Assembly (NCBI RefSeq): GCF_002420705.1
Contig: NZ_DIIM01000011.1
Span: 62,001-126,000 of the forward strand
Origin: Sphingobacterium sp. UBA5670
Lineage (GTDB): Bacteria; Bacteroidota; Bacteroidia; Sphingobacteriales; Sphingobacteriaceae
Direction: 5' to 3'
Length of the DNA: 64,000 nucleotides
Positions 34,951 through 44,481 of the stretch are shown piece after piece. The notes under the pieces were generated by a model. The model saw only the letters and a list, made by a program, of their open reading frames with translations, was not told where the DNA came from and did no database searches. A program made the translations under genes and the position numbers. Numbering within the stretch: the first letter of the stretch is position 1; every line of letters begins with the position of its first letter.

Positions 34951-36579
34951 ATGTTGCAGCGCATATTTCTTTTTATCCTTTTCTCTCATCTTAGTTTTAG
35001 TCTATTAGCCCAGGAGCAACCCGATAGTAGCAGAGTTTTACAGCGGCTGGAATATCTGATGGAAAATCAGAAGATTTATGTCAAGAACAGAGAGGATAAG
35101 CTAGAAAAGTTAAAACAGGAGGCAAAGGCACTGGAAGGCAATTCCGCTCAGTTTTTGAAGAAGAATTACGAAATTTTTGAAAATTATAAAAAGTTTGATT
35201 CGGACGCGGCGCTTTCTTATATTTTACTATGTCAGAAGCTGGCTCCATTAAATAATGATTCATTGCAAACCGTGATTCATTTGGATTTAGCTTGGGTATA
35301 TTCTACCATAGGACGGTATATAGAGGCGTCAAAGTTGTTGGGAGCAGTTGAGCCGTCTGCGCTTGGCAAGGATCTCCTCGCAAAATATTATGATACTTAT
35401 AGTTCATTCTATAGCCATTATGGTCAGAGCAATAATCGCCCCGAGTATTATCAGGCGAGTGAACGGTATCGTGACTCGCTGTTAACAGTTTTGCCAAAAT
35501 CCTCTTTAGAATACCGTACTGCAATTGCTATTAAAACTTTATTTAACGGTAATCGGGAGCATGCTAAAGAGCAACTCTTGGTCCTTTGGAAGGAGAATAA
35601 AAAAGATATTGAGCAAAGAGCGCTGATTGCTTACTTTCTGGGGCTAATCTATAAATATGAAAAGGATACGAAAAGTCAAATTTATTATCTTTCCATATCG
35701 GCCAGTGCGGATATTGAAATGGCAAACCGCGACAACGCTTCCTTTCATGATCTGGCATTAACTTATTATGATCAACAGGATTTCGATCGCGCATTTCAAT
35801 TTATCGAAAAAGCGATCGATGACGCTATGTTGTGTAAGGTACGTTATCGTATTATCGAGGGGACTTCTTCTTATCCGATCATCAATGCGGCCTATCAGCA
35901 GAAAATAAACAGCCAGAACACGCAATTGGTTGCTTTGGTTGTTATCGTTAGTATTTTATTAATTGGTGTTATTATTGGACTTGTCATTATTTACAGGCAA
36001 GTGCAGCATTTGAGGCGAATACGATCGGAATTATCGGCCAGCAATCAGCAACTTCGCGCATTGAATAATGAGATCAATCAAACTAACTTTAAATTGTCGG
36101 AATCCAACCATATTAAGGAAGAATATATTGCTCAATTTTTTGATATGTGCTCGAGTTACATCGATAAAATGGAAGATATTAGAAAAGTACTATTAAAGAA
36201 GGCTACAAATCAACAATGGGACGCGTTGAGAGAGCAGCTGAAGTCTACGCAAATGGAGGAAAGAGAGGTGCAGCAGCTCTATGTTAACTTTGATCGTATC
36301 TTCTTAAATCTATATCCGACTTTTGTTGATGAATTCAATGCCTTGCTTCAGGATGATGAGAAGATTTATCCCAAAAAGACAGAACTGTTAAATACTGAGC
36401 TTCGAATTTTTGCTTTAATTCGATTAGGGATCGATGACTCTGTAAAGATTGCAAGCTTCCTTCGCTATTCTCTACGGACAGTTTATAATTACAGAACAAA
36501 GGTACGTAATAAAGCCGCAGGAAATCGGGATGCCTTTGAAGCTGCTGTATGTCAAATTGCGGTGATTGATCGACCGTAA
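34951..36579 (+). CDS. Membrane-spanning regulator, DUF6377-like, of the GH30 locus
   Basis: 542 residues. A signal peptide (to about SLLAQ, residue 21) is followed by a periplasmic helical TPR-like domain (about 25-320). One membrane segment lies at about 328-349 (LVALVVIVSILLIGVIIGLVII), then a coiled coil (about 352-390) and a cytoplasmic C-terminal region (390-542) with the LNTELRIFALIRLGIDDSVKIASFLRYSLRTVYNYR helix-turn-helix-like part. This is the layout of DUF6377 proteins, which lie beside SusC/D operons and are thought to sense a periplasmic sugar and act on DNA from the membrane. It stands 255 bases upstream of a SusC gene on the same strand and probably controls it. Confidence 0.82.
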   Translation: MLQRIFLFILFSHLSFSLLAQEQPDSSRVLQRLEYLMENQKIYVKNREDKLEKLKQEAKALEGNSAQFLKKNYEIFENYKKFDSDAALSYILLCQKLAPLNNDSLQTVIHLDLAWVYSTIGRYIEASKLLGAVEPSALGKDLLAKYYDTYSSFYSHYGQSNNRPEYYQASERYRDSLLTVLPKSSLEYRTAIAIKTLFNGNREHAKEQLLVLWKENKKDIEQRALIAYFLGLIYKYEKDTKSQIYYLSISASADIEMANRDNASFHDLALTYYDQQDFDRAFQFIEKAIDDAMLCKVRYRIIEGTSSYPIINAAYQQKINSQNTQLVALVVIVSILLIGVIIGLVIIYRQVQHLRRIRSELSASNQQLRALNNEINQTNFKLSESNHIKEEYIAQFFDMCSSYIDKMEDIRKVLLKKATNQQWDALREQLKSTQMEEREVQQLYVNFDRIFLNLYPTFVDEFNALLQDDEKIYPKKTELLNTELRIFALIRLGIDDSVKIASFLRYSLRTVYNYRTKVRNKAAGNRDAFEAAVCQIAVIDRP

Positions 36580-36834
36580 ATGTTAGATTATACGTGTAAA
36601 TTGACTTGATTAACGACTATTATAGACTCATTTAGGTACTTTTTAAAGGTTGGTTTATTTCATAAAACGCTCTTTATTAGATTTTTGTGTTTTTTATCTG
36701 GTACTTTTTGAGTACTAGGCCTTTTTTCTCCGTCTTGGTGATCTTAGTTTTGTTTTGAGCAATGAAGGAGGGGAAACTCATTGCCATTTTGGAATAACCA
36801 AAAAATTAAACAATAACCAATTTTTTTATTTCAT
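36580..36834 (+). promoter_or_regulatory. Control region of the GH30 SusC/D operon with direct repeat
   Basis: GGTACTTTTT occurs at 36635-36644 and again at 36700-36709, 65 bases apart (about six helical turns). The second copy also forms an inverted repeat with AGTAC (36701-36715). These are candidate binding sites for the DUF6377 regulator. No exact TAnnTTTG element was found; TACTTTTTG at 36702-36710 is one base too long. Confidence 0.35.
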
Positions 36835-39813
36835 ATGATTTACTTTACTCGAAAAGTAGCCTTTTCAATGGGCTTGGCTTTCTTGTTTACCTTAGTGAAT
36901 TTTGTGTTTGCACAAGACAGAATTCAAATCAGTGGACGAGTCCTGGATGCCCAAGATCAGAAACCTCTTTCTGGGGTGACCATTACGCAGAAAGGAAGTA
37001 ACAATGCTGTCTCCAGTAATGGGGAGGGTCGTTTTCAAATTTCCGTAAGCACAGGCAGCATACTTCAATTTACATTTGTGGGTTATGACAGCAAAGAATT
37101 GCCTGCCAACAGTACCATGGTTGTGCAATTAAATTCTTCTACGAATGTGCTTGAAGATGTCATTGTCATCGGTTATGGCAGCGTAAAAAGAAAGGATGTC
37201 ACGACGGCAATTTCTTCTGTATCTACCAAGGATTTGGAAAAGAGACCTGTTACTAATTTTGGCCAAGCCATTCAGGGTAAGGCTGCTGGTGTAACTGTTA
37301 TTCAGCCAAATGGCCAGCCAGGTTCTGCCCCGCAGATTCAAATCCGGGGTATAACATCTTTTAATAGCAATACTACTCCTTTGTATGTGGTAGATGGAGT
37401 TCCTGTGGAAGATATTAAATTCTTGTCACCCAATGATATTGCTGATATCCAAATCCTCAAGGACGCATCATCTGGGGCTATTTATGGTTCTCGTGGTTCA
37501 AATGGTGTGATCCTCGTGACGACAAAATCAGGGAAGGCTGGTGAAGCAAAAATTACACTTGGAACACAATGGACAGCCAATGTTGTCAATAACACTGTCA
37601 AAGTTTTAAATACTAGCCAGTATAAAGATTTACAGGATGAGATAGGTCTTGTCAACCTTCCGGAAGGGTTGTTGGATCAGACAGACTGGTTTAAAGAAAC
37701 CTACAAAACAGGTATTCAGCAAAATCATCAACTGTCAGTTTCAGATGGTAATGAGAAACTTCGTTACTATTTGGGGGGCGGTTATTTGAATGAAAAAGGG
37801 ACATTACAAGGTTCCTTCTTTAGGAGGTATAATTTCCGTGCTAATATTGATAACCAAGTTCGGAAATGGCTAAAGGTCAACGCGAATATCAATTATTCCG
37901 ATAACAATGACAATGGAATTACATCTGGGTTAGGGTCTAATCGTGGCGGGGTAGTGACCTCAGTGATTACAACACCGACCTATGCCCCTGTATGGGATCC
38001 AGCAAATCCAGATCGATTCTATAATAATTTCTATGGTATCAACAACATTACCAGTCCTTTGGAAAACTTAGCAAGGACAAGAAATAATAATAACCGAGAA
38101 AATCGTCTCGTTGCTACAGGAAGTGCACTGGTTTCCTTTATGCCCAACTTAACTTGGAAAACTTCATTTTCATTTGATAGAAGATCTGGTGTGATGACGA
38201 CCTTCTTGGATCCTTGGACGACAGCATGGGGAAGAAATCAATTTGGGGAAGCCTCTGATCTTCGCAATACAAATACTGTATTGACCTGGGATAATATCTT
38301 AACCTATAGCAAAAGCTTTGGTAAGCATAATCTAGAAGTAATGGGCGGTTCTTCCTGGACAGACTCTAAGTACTCTAGAAGCTACATCTATGGTTCAAAT
38401 TATGCGAACGGAATCATTGAGACACTTAATGCGGCAAACAAGATCTCTTGGGATAGAACAGGATCCTCTGCTTCCAATTGGGGAATTATGTCCTATTTCG
38501 CCCGTGCAATGTATAACTACGATGGTAAGTATTTGTTGACTGCGAATATGCGTGCCGATGGCTCTTCGAAGCTGAGTCCTGAACGTCGCTGGGGATACTT
38601 TCCTTCTGTCTCAGCTGCCTGGAGAATCTCTTCTGAAGATTTTATGAAAGACGTAGATTGGATAAATGACTTTAAAATCCGTGGGGGATGGGGACAGACA
38701 GGTAATCAATATGGACTAGGTGATTACGCTTATCTTCAATTGAGCGGTATTCAACGTCAACAATGGTTTGTAGAGGGAAAGGACAATTCGGTGCCAAATA
38801 TCAATAAACCAACGATCTTAAGGGCAAACGACTTGACTTGGGAAACCACAAGTACAACGAGTATCGGTTTAGATATCACGATGTTAAACAATAGACTAAC
38901 GTTCAGTGCCGATTATTATAATAAGGACACGAAGAATCTTTTAATGAATGCGAGCTTGCCTGCAGGACAGCAAGCAACCACAATCCAGAGAAATGGTGGC
39001 CGGCTGAGCAACCATGGTTTTGAATTTGCCGTAAATTCGAAAAATCTGACCGGTAATTTTATATGGAATACAGATTTTAATATTTCATTTAACAGAAATA
39101 AACTGAAACAATTGGATTTACAACAAGTGTACTACGATGTCAAGACGAACGATTATGTCAATGATTTTGTGGTGAAGAATGAACCGGGAAGATCGCTTGC
39201 AGGATTCTTTGGTTATGTATCAGATGGGGTAAACCCTGAAACCGGCGAGCTCATGTATCGTGATCTGAATGGCGACGGAAAGATTTCATCAAGTGACCGT
39301 ACTTATATCGGCAATCCGCTTCCAAAGTTTGTGTATGGTATGACAAATAGCTTCTCCTGGAAAAATTTCGATCTAAGCGTATTCATTCAGGGAACTTATG
39401 GAAACGATATTTTCAATGCCAGTCGCATGGAAACAGAAGGTATGTATGATGGTCGAAATCAAACGACCGTTGTATTGGATCGCTGGAGGGTACCGGGACA
39501 AATTACCAACGTTCCCAAGGCTGGCTTTGACATGAAAAATTCAACCTATTTTGTTGAGGATGGAAGTTATCTACGTATGAAAAATGTTTCCTTGGGCTAT
39601 TCCATCTCTCCGGAGAGACTGAAACGCATTGGTATCAATAAAATCCAGCCTTATCTATCTGTAAGTAATTTGTTTACGTTGACAAAATATTCGGGTATGG
39701 ATCCCGAAGTAAACCAGTTCTCTGGGGGATCTGAGTCTAGAATCCAAGGTATTGATTGGGGAACCTATCCACAGAACCGTTCATTTGTTTTAGGTCTTAA
39801 TATTGAGTTTTAA
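36835..39813 (+). CDS. SusC-like TonB-dependent outer-membrane transporter (GH30 locus)
   Basis: Complete SusC-type importer, 992 residues: signal peptide to about FAQ (residue 27), carboxypeptidase-D-regulatory-like domain (about 30-100, ISGRVLDAQDQKPLSGVTI), the DVIVIGYGSVKRKDVTTAISSV segment, plug (RPVTNFGQAIQGKAAGV, IQIRGITSFNSNTTPLYVVDGVPVED, IQILKDASSGAIYGSRGSNGVILVTTK) and barrel ending in NIEF. It lies 11 bases before its SusD. From the GH30 downstream, the ligand is probably a beta-glucan oligosaccharide such as beta-1,6-gluco-oligosaccharides. Confidence 0.95.
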   Translation: MIYFTRKVAFSMGLAFLFTLVNFVFAQDRIQISGRVLDAQDQKPLSGVTITQKGSNNAVSSNGEGRFQISVSTGSILQFTFVGYDSKELPANSTMVVQLNSSTNVLEDVIVIGYGSVKRKDVTTAISSVSTKDLEKRPVTNFGQAIQGKAAGVTVIQPNGQPGSAPQIQIRGITSFNSNTTPLYVVDGVPVEDIKFLSPNDIADIQILKDASSGAIYGSRGSNGVILVTTKSGKAGEAKITLGTQWTANVVNNTVKVLNTSQYKDLQDEIGLVNLPEGLLDQTDWFKETYKTGIQQNHQLSVSDGNEKLRYYLGGGYLNEKGTLQGSFFRRYNFRANIDNQVRKWLKVNANINYSDNNDNGITSGLGSNRGGVVTSVITTPTYAPVWDPANPDRFYNNFYGINNITSPLENLARTRNNNNRENRLVATGSALVSFMPNLTWKTSFSFDRRSGVMTTFLDPWTTAWGRNQFGEASDLRNTNTVLTWDNILTYSKSFGKHNLEVMGGSSWTDSKYSRSYIYGSNYANGIIETLNAANKISWDRTGSSASNWGIMSYFARAMYNYDGKYLLTANMRADGSSKLSPERRWGYFPSVSAAWRISSEDFMKDVDWINDFKIRGGWGQTGNQYGLGDYAYLQLSGIQRQQWFVEGKDNSVPNINKPTILRANDLTWETTSTTSIGLDITMLNNRLTFSADYYNKDTKNLLMNASLPAGQQATTIQRNGGRLSNHGFEFAVNSKNLTGNFIWNTDFNISFNRNKLKQLDLQQVYYDVKTNDYVNDFVVKNEPGRSLAGFFGYVSDGVNPETGELMYRDLNGDGKISSSDRTYIGNPLPKFVYGMTNSFSWKNFDLSVFIQGTYGNDIFNASRMETEGMYDGRNQTTVVLDRWRVPGQITNVPKAGFDMKNSTYFVEDGSYLRMKNVSLGYSISPERLKRIGINKIQPYLSVSNLFTLTKYSGMDPEVNQFSGGSESRIQGIDWGTYPQNRSFVLGLNIEF

Positions 39814-39824
39814 TTGTCTGTATC

Positions 39825-41342
39825 ATGAAAAAATATATAAGTAACGTTCTTTCTCTGCTAACTGGCTCTTTGTTTTTATTTTCTTGTTCATTGAACCGTG
39901 ATCCGCTTTCAGATTATTCGGATGTCAGTCAGGGGAAGACAGAAACAGGAACTCAGGTTGTTTTCAAGAATAAGTCTGAGGTTGAGACCTATTTGGCTGG
40001 AATTTACCAACAGATGAAAGACAGGCAGGAGCATTGGTATCTTGATTTGTTATTAATTGGCGATTCACATGCCGATAACTCCTATGCAGGAACGACCGGA
40101 GCAGAAGTTGTACCTTTTGAGAATAATTCGATTGAAGGATCTAATTCCGTCGTTGACCGGGATTGGGGAAGGTATCTGGAAGATGTTGGACGGGCAAATC
40201 GACTGATCATTTATGTCGACAGTGTAGCTGATAAATCGGTGAGCGATACGGAAATTAGAGCCTATAAAGCGCAGGCTAAGCTTTTCCGCGCATTAGCGAT
40301 GTTTGATATGGTCCGCATCTTTGGATCGGTCCCTGTCATTACCACAATCGCACCTGATATCACGGGTGATAATGTAGGGGAAGTTTATCCGCAGTATTTT
40401 CCTAAACAGGCGACCGAAGAGGAGGCCTACAAGCAGATCGAAAAAGATCTGATGGAGGGATTAGCTGATGCACCTGCTAATAATAATGGGAACAAAACCT
40501 TATTTACCAAATCGGTCGCACGAGCGATGTTAGCGAAGATCTATGCCGAAAAACCAATTCGGGATTATGCTAAAGTTATTCAATATGTCGATGCATTGAC
40601 TGAGGATGGATTTGACTTAAATCCTAATTATTCGGATTTATATGCGATGAATGCGAGTAATACGGATCTTGCGCAACGTAATACAAAGGAATCTATTTTG
40701 GAAGCGCAGTTCACTTCAGGGGGCGGCAATTGGGCGACTTGGATGTTTGGAAGGGATTTGTCCAATTATGATAATAACTTCACATGGGCAAAATGGGTGA
40801 CTCCATCCCGAGATTTGATACAGGCTTATAGCAACGAAGGTGATCAAATCCGTTTGGGGCAATCGATCGTCTATTATTCGACAACCTGGAGCAATTATTA
40901 TCCTTCAAATAATTACCCATTCATGTTTAAGCTGCGGTCTGCATTTAATAGCATTGTCAAGCTTCGTTATGCCGATCTATTGTTGTTAAAAGCGGAAGCA
41001 TTAATTCAACAAGGATCAGATTTATCGGGGGCTGCCGATATTATAGATAGAATTCGCACTCGGGTTAAATTGCCGAAATTGGCAACTGCAGTTCGTTCAA
41101 ATAAAGATGCTTTATTCGAAGCATATTTGAAGGAACGCCGTTTGGAATTAGCGTTTGAAGGACAGCGCTGGTTTGATCTGGTGCGGTTAGACAAAGTGGA
41201 GTCCGTTATGAATGCTGTTTATGCAAAAGACGCAGGGAGAAAAGCACAGGTGTATCCCTTCACGAAAAACTCATACCGATTGCCGATTCCGCAACCAAAA
41301 ATTGATCAGAACCCTAATCTAGTTCAGAATCCTGGCTATTAA
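39825..41342 (+). CDS. SusD-like glycan-binding lipoprotein (GH30 locus)
   Basis: RagB/SusD family lipoprotein, 505 residues, lipobox LFSCSLN near residue 20. Family marks are QAKLFRALAMFDMVRIFGSVPVITT, LRYADLLLLKAEALIQQG and the C-terminal YLKERRLELAFEGQRWFDLVRLDKVE with the PIPQPKIDQNPNLVQNPGY ending. Partner of the SusC at 36835. Confidence 0.95.
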   Translation: MKKYISNVLSLLTGSLFLFSCSLNRDPLSDYSDVSQGKTETGTQVVFKNKSEVETYLAGIYQQMKDRQEHWYLDLLLIGDSHADNSYAGTTGAEVVPFENNSIEGSNSVVDRDWGRYLEDVGRANRLIIYVDSVADKSVSDTEIRAYKAQAKLFRALAMFDMVRIFGSVPVITTIAPDITGDNVGEVYPQYFPKQATEEEAYKQIEKDLMEGLADAPANNNGNKTLFTKSVARAMLAKIYAEKPIRDYAKVIQYVDALTEDGFDLNPNYSDLYAMNASNTDLAQRNTKESILEAQFTSGGGNWATWMFGRDLSNYDNNFTWAKWVTPSRDLIQAYSNEGDQIRLGQSIVYYSTTWSNYYPSNNYPFMFKLRSAFNSIVKLRYADLLLLKAEALIQQGSDLSGAADIIDRIRTRVKLPKLATAVRSNKDALFEAYLKERRLELAFEGQRWFDLVRLDKVESVMNAVYAKDAGRKAQVYPFTKNSYRLPIPQPKIDQNPNLVQNPGY

Positions 41343-41395
41343 TTGATTTAACAATGGGAAGTTCCGTCCGATGGATGGGAAAAAATTATTAACAG

Positions 41396-42889
41396 ATGAA
41401 ATATAATAATACAACTATGATATATACATTCTTGTTGTCCTGTTTGATAACGGCAACATCTTGTAACCGTGACAGCTATACTCCTTCACAAGGTGAAGAT
41501 ATTAAAAAAAGTGGCGATGTAACTATTTACACAACAACAGGTAGCCGGTCTGTGGATTTTGGAAAACGCTTTGTGGACTTCAGTTCCAAATTCAATATGT
41601 CTCCGAATACTATTACGATAGATCCTACGCAAAAATTCCAGACGATGGACGGATTCGGTGCAGCGATTACAGGTTCTACCTGTTACAATCTAATGAAAAT
41701 GAATCAGGAAGACCGGACGAAATTCCTCACGGAGACGTTTTCCGATAAGGAAGGGATGGGGATGAACTATATCCGTATTGCCATTGGATGTTCTGATTTT
41801 TCTTTGAGTGAGTATACCTGTTGGGACAAGGAAGGAAAGCAAAATTTTGGGCTACAGTCGGAAGAAACGCAATATATCATTCCAGTGCTGAAAGAAATAC
41901 TTGCGATCAATCCGTCCATAAAAATTATGGGTTCACCCTGGACTCCACCGAAATGGATGAAAGTGAACAACCTGACAGATTTAAAGCCCTTTGATTCATG
42001 GACCAGTGGTCAGTTAAATCCAAAATATTATCAAGATTACGGTTGGTATTTTGTTCAATGGATTCAGGCAATGAAAAAAGAAGGCATCAATATTTATTCG
42101 ATTACTGTTCAAAATGAACCATTGAACCGGAAAAATTCCGCTTCGCTTTATATGTCTTGGCAAGAACAACAAGCTTTTGTCAAACAAGCTTTGGGGCCAC
42201 AATTAAAAGCAGCTAACTTATCAACAAAGATATATGCATTTGATCATAATTATAATTATGATAATATTGCCGATCAGGCTGATTACCCTGTAAAGATCTA
42301 TAACGATGCCGGAGCGGCCTCTTTCTTCGCTGGAGCTGCATACCATAACTATGGTGGGGATAAAGCGGAGCTAATAGATATTCATAATCAACGCCCAGAC
42401 AAGGAGCTGATATTTACAGAAACATCCATTGGAGAATGGAATGATGGCCGGAATCTCGAAAAGCGATTAATGGAGGATATGCGCGAAGTCGCACTTGGTA
42501 CTGTAAACAATTGGAGCAAGGGTGTTATCGTTTGGAATTTGATGTTAGATACCGACAAAGGGCCTAATCGCGAAGGAGGCTGTCAGACGTGTTACGGAGC
42601 CGTGGATATCAGTAAGGCAAATTATAAGAATATAACACGCAATTCGCATTATTATATTGTTGGTCATCTTTCTTCGGTGGTCAAATCAGGAGCAACGCGG
42701 ATTGGTACTTCTGGCTACACAGCGGAAGGCCTTGTGTATACTGCGTTCCAAAATACAGATGGGACCTATGCTGTTGTTCTGTTAAACGAATCTGGCGATA
42801 GTCGTAAAATCACGTTGGCAGATGGTAAACATCATTTTAGCTATGATGTACCAGCCAAGTCGGTTGTTTCTTACCGTTGGACCTATTAA
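41396..42889 (+). CDS. GH30 family glucanase/glucosidase lipoprotein
   Basis: Secreted retaining glycosidase of family 30, 497 residues, with a lipoprotein-type signal (CLITATSCNRD). The TIM barrel starts at TIDPTQKFQTMDGFGAAITGSTC. The acid/base is E241 in TVQNEP and the nucleophile E342 in IFTETSIGEW. A side beta-domain ends the protein (VVLLNESGDSRKITL, AKSVVSYRW). The family contains endo-beta-1,6-glucanases and glucosylceramidase-like enzymes. The SusC-SusD-GH30-binding protein order recalls the Bacteroides fungal beta-1,6-glucan locus, so beta-1,6-glucan is the favoured substrate (inference). Confidence 0.92.
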   Translation: MKYNNTTMIYTFLLSCLITATSCNRDSYTPSQGEDIKKSGDVTIYTTTGSRSVDFGKRFVDFSSKFNMSPNTITIDPTQKFQTMDGFGAAITGSTCYNLMKMNQEDRTKFLTETFSDKEGMGMNYIRIAIGCSDFSLSEYTCWDKEGKQNFGLQSEETQYIIPVLKEILAINPSIKIMGSPWTPPKWMKVNNLTDLKPFDSWTSGQLNPKYYQDYGWYFVQWIQAMKKEGINIYSITVQNEPLNRKNSASLYMSWQEQQAFVKQALGPQLKAANLSTKIYAFDHNYNYDNIADQADYPVKIYNDAGAASFFAGAAYHNYGGDKAELIDIHNQRPDKELIFTETSIGEWNDGRNLEKRLMEDMREVALGTVNNWSKGVIVWNLMLDTDKGPNREGGCQTCYGAVDISKANYKNITRNSHYYIVGHLSSVVKSGATRIGTSGYTAEGLVYTAFQNTDGTYAVVLLNESGDSRKITLADGKHHFSYDVPAKSVVSYRWTY

Positions 42890-42910
42890 CTGGAGGATGA
42901 TAAAACCTAA

Positions 42911-42931
42911 GCGCTATCACATGGATAGCGC
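42911..42931 (+). other. Intercistronic hairpin between GH30 and the binding protein
   Basis: Perfect 8-bp stem GCGCTATC / GATAGCGC with loop ACATG, not followed by a T run. It lies 16 bases before the next start codon. It more likely stabilises or adjusts the mRNA than terminates it. Confidence 0.6.
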
Positions 42932-42946
42932 ATAAATTATGAACAA

Positions 42947-44284
42947 ATGAAAAGATATCTCATCAATATGCTATTGGGAACTGCTGCTATTGCCGCAGTC
43001 AGTTCTTGTAAAAAGGATGAAAAATATACCTATCAAATAGGGGATCCTAAAATCGAATTGAAATCACCCATTTCAGCTGCAAATTTTGGGGATAGTCTCG
43101 AATTTCAGGTGCACGTGTCGGATAGTGAAGTTGCGTTGTCTACAGTTAAAGCACAATTGTATTTTACAGACGATAAAGTAACAGAAACCGTCATCCGTAC
43201 CAAACAAAATGGAGACTACTCGGGAAAGATTTATGTTCCGTTCTTGAAAGATATTCCTGATGGAAAAGCAACCCTTAAGTTTGTCGTACAGAATATTAGC
43301 CAAAAAATAACGGAACAAACTTTTGATATTAACCTGAGCAGACCCGATTTTCCATATTTAACTTTAGTCACAGAGTCCAAATCCTATCGCATGGAAAAGG
43401 TAGGGCGTAATCAATATGCGGCAAAAGAGAATTTTGCAGCCGAGGTAAAAGGCTATATTCAAGCGCCAAAAGTAGGTACACAAGGCAATGCGATGAACTT
43501 TGGATGGGTGAATAATGCCATTAATTTAGGTTCTACCGCTGAAATTCCATTTTCAAATTCGACTTCTGGTGTATATCCAATTCAATTTAATACATTGACA
43601 TTTCAGGCATCTCCATTTATTGTTGTACTATTAAATGGATCGCAGTTCAGTCGACTGGATGATAAACATGCTAAAGTCGAAATTGAGCTGGCTCAAGGGA
43701 AAACGACGACTTTTGAAGGAATTGCGGATCTGCAAGATTGGTGGATCGATCCAGATTTCTTTACCAAAGCGGCCGATGGAAGCCTATCGTTTAAAGGATC
43801 AACTGGAAAATACCGTGTTACAGCAGACTTTAACTTAAAATACTTTGTGGTTGAGGCGATGACAGGCAATGATTTGGCAAAACTCCAAGATGATGGATCT
43901 GGGGCTGTCTGGATTATTGGTGAAGGAATTGGAAAGCCTAAAGTATCCAGTAACCAGGTGGGCTGGAACACGGATAAAGCGCTTTGTCTAGTTCCACTAG
44001 GTAACAAGAAATACCAGATAACTGTTAAGGCAGGAGAGTCTATAAATTCTGATAACATCAACTTCAAATTTTTCCATCAAAAAGGATGGGGAGGTGAATT
44101 TGGGGGTACAGACCTGACGACTACAAGTGATATCGTTTTTGTAGGGGATGGCAAGAATGGTCGTGATTCAGGCAATCTGGGCATCAAAACGGGTAAAGTA
44201 TTAGAGGCCGGTAAAACCTATGTTTTTACATTGGATTTAACTGCAGGCAATAAGAAAGCTGTCTTGACGATTGCGACAAAATAA
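42947..44284 (+). CDS. SusE/SusF-like surface glycan-binding lipoprotein (DUF5125/DUF5121-like)
   Basis: Outer-membrane lipoprotein of 445 residues, lipobox AVSSCKKD near residue 21. An N-terminal immunoglobulin-like domain (about 30-130) is followed by a middle domain and a C-terminal SusE/F-type starch-binding-like sandwich (about 320-445: AVWIIGEGIGKP, VPLGNKKYQITVKAGES, FKFFHQKGWGGEFGG, LDLTAGNKKAVLTIATK). Proteins of this build follow GH30 genes in beta-1,6-glucan loci and act as surface glycan-binding proteins; DUF5125/DUF5121 naming is from memory. It is the last gene of the operon; a terminator follows. Confidence 0.82.
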   Translation: MKRYLINMLLGTAAIAAVSSCKKDEKYTYQIGDPKIELKSPISAANFGDSLEFQVHVSDSEVALSTVKAQLYFTDDKVTETVIRTKQNGDYSGKIYVPFLKDIPDGKATLKFVVQNISQKITEQTFDINLSRPDFPYLTLVTESKSYRMEKVGRNQYAAKENFAAEVKGYIQAPKVGTQGNAMNFGWVNNAINLGSTAEIPFSNSTSGVYPIQFNTLTFQASPFIVVLLNGSQFSRLDDKHAKVEIELAQGKTTTFEGIADLQDWWIDPDFFTKAADGSLSFKGSTGKYRVTADFNLKYFVVEAMTGNDLAKLQDDGSGAVWIIGEGIGKPKVSSNQVGWNTDKALCLVPLGNKKYQITVKAGESINSDNINFKFFHQKGWGGEFGGTDLTTTSDIVFVGDGKNGRDSGNLGIKTGKVLEAGKTYVFTLDLTAGNKKAVLTIATK

Positions 44285-44301
44285 TAAAGATTGATTTTTT
44301 C

Positions 44302-44337
44302 AAGTGCCAGGTAGTTTTCTATCTGGCACTTTTTCTT
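44302..44337 (+). terminator. Rho-independent terminator after the GH30 operon
   Basis: 13-pair stem, AAGTGCCAGGTAG (44302-44314) with CTATCTGGCACTT (44319-44331), one G-T, loop TTTT, followed by TTTCTTTC. Confidence 0.92.
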
Positions 44338-44347
44338 TCTAATGGAA

Positions 44348-44418
44348 TTTGATTATTCCAAGTTTCATTTGTTATATTTGCCCAAACTCAGGACGAATTA
44401 TCATGAGCTTGAGTTGGG
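44348..44418 (+). promoter_or_regulatory. Promoter of the copper locus with leader hairpin
   Basis: TTTG at 44348-44351, 21 bases, then TATATTTG at 44373-44380: a good Bacteroidota promoter. Directly at the predicted start of the transcript, CCCAAACTCA (44381-44390) can pair with TGAGTTGGG (44410-44418) with one bulged A, giving a 5' stem-loop. The first gene begins at 44482, so the leader would be about 95 bases. Confidence 0.65.
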
Positions 44419-44481
44419 CAGTTTATAAAATAAAGAAGCAATCTTCCTGATGTAAGCTGCTATTGAGAATAAAATATTCGA

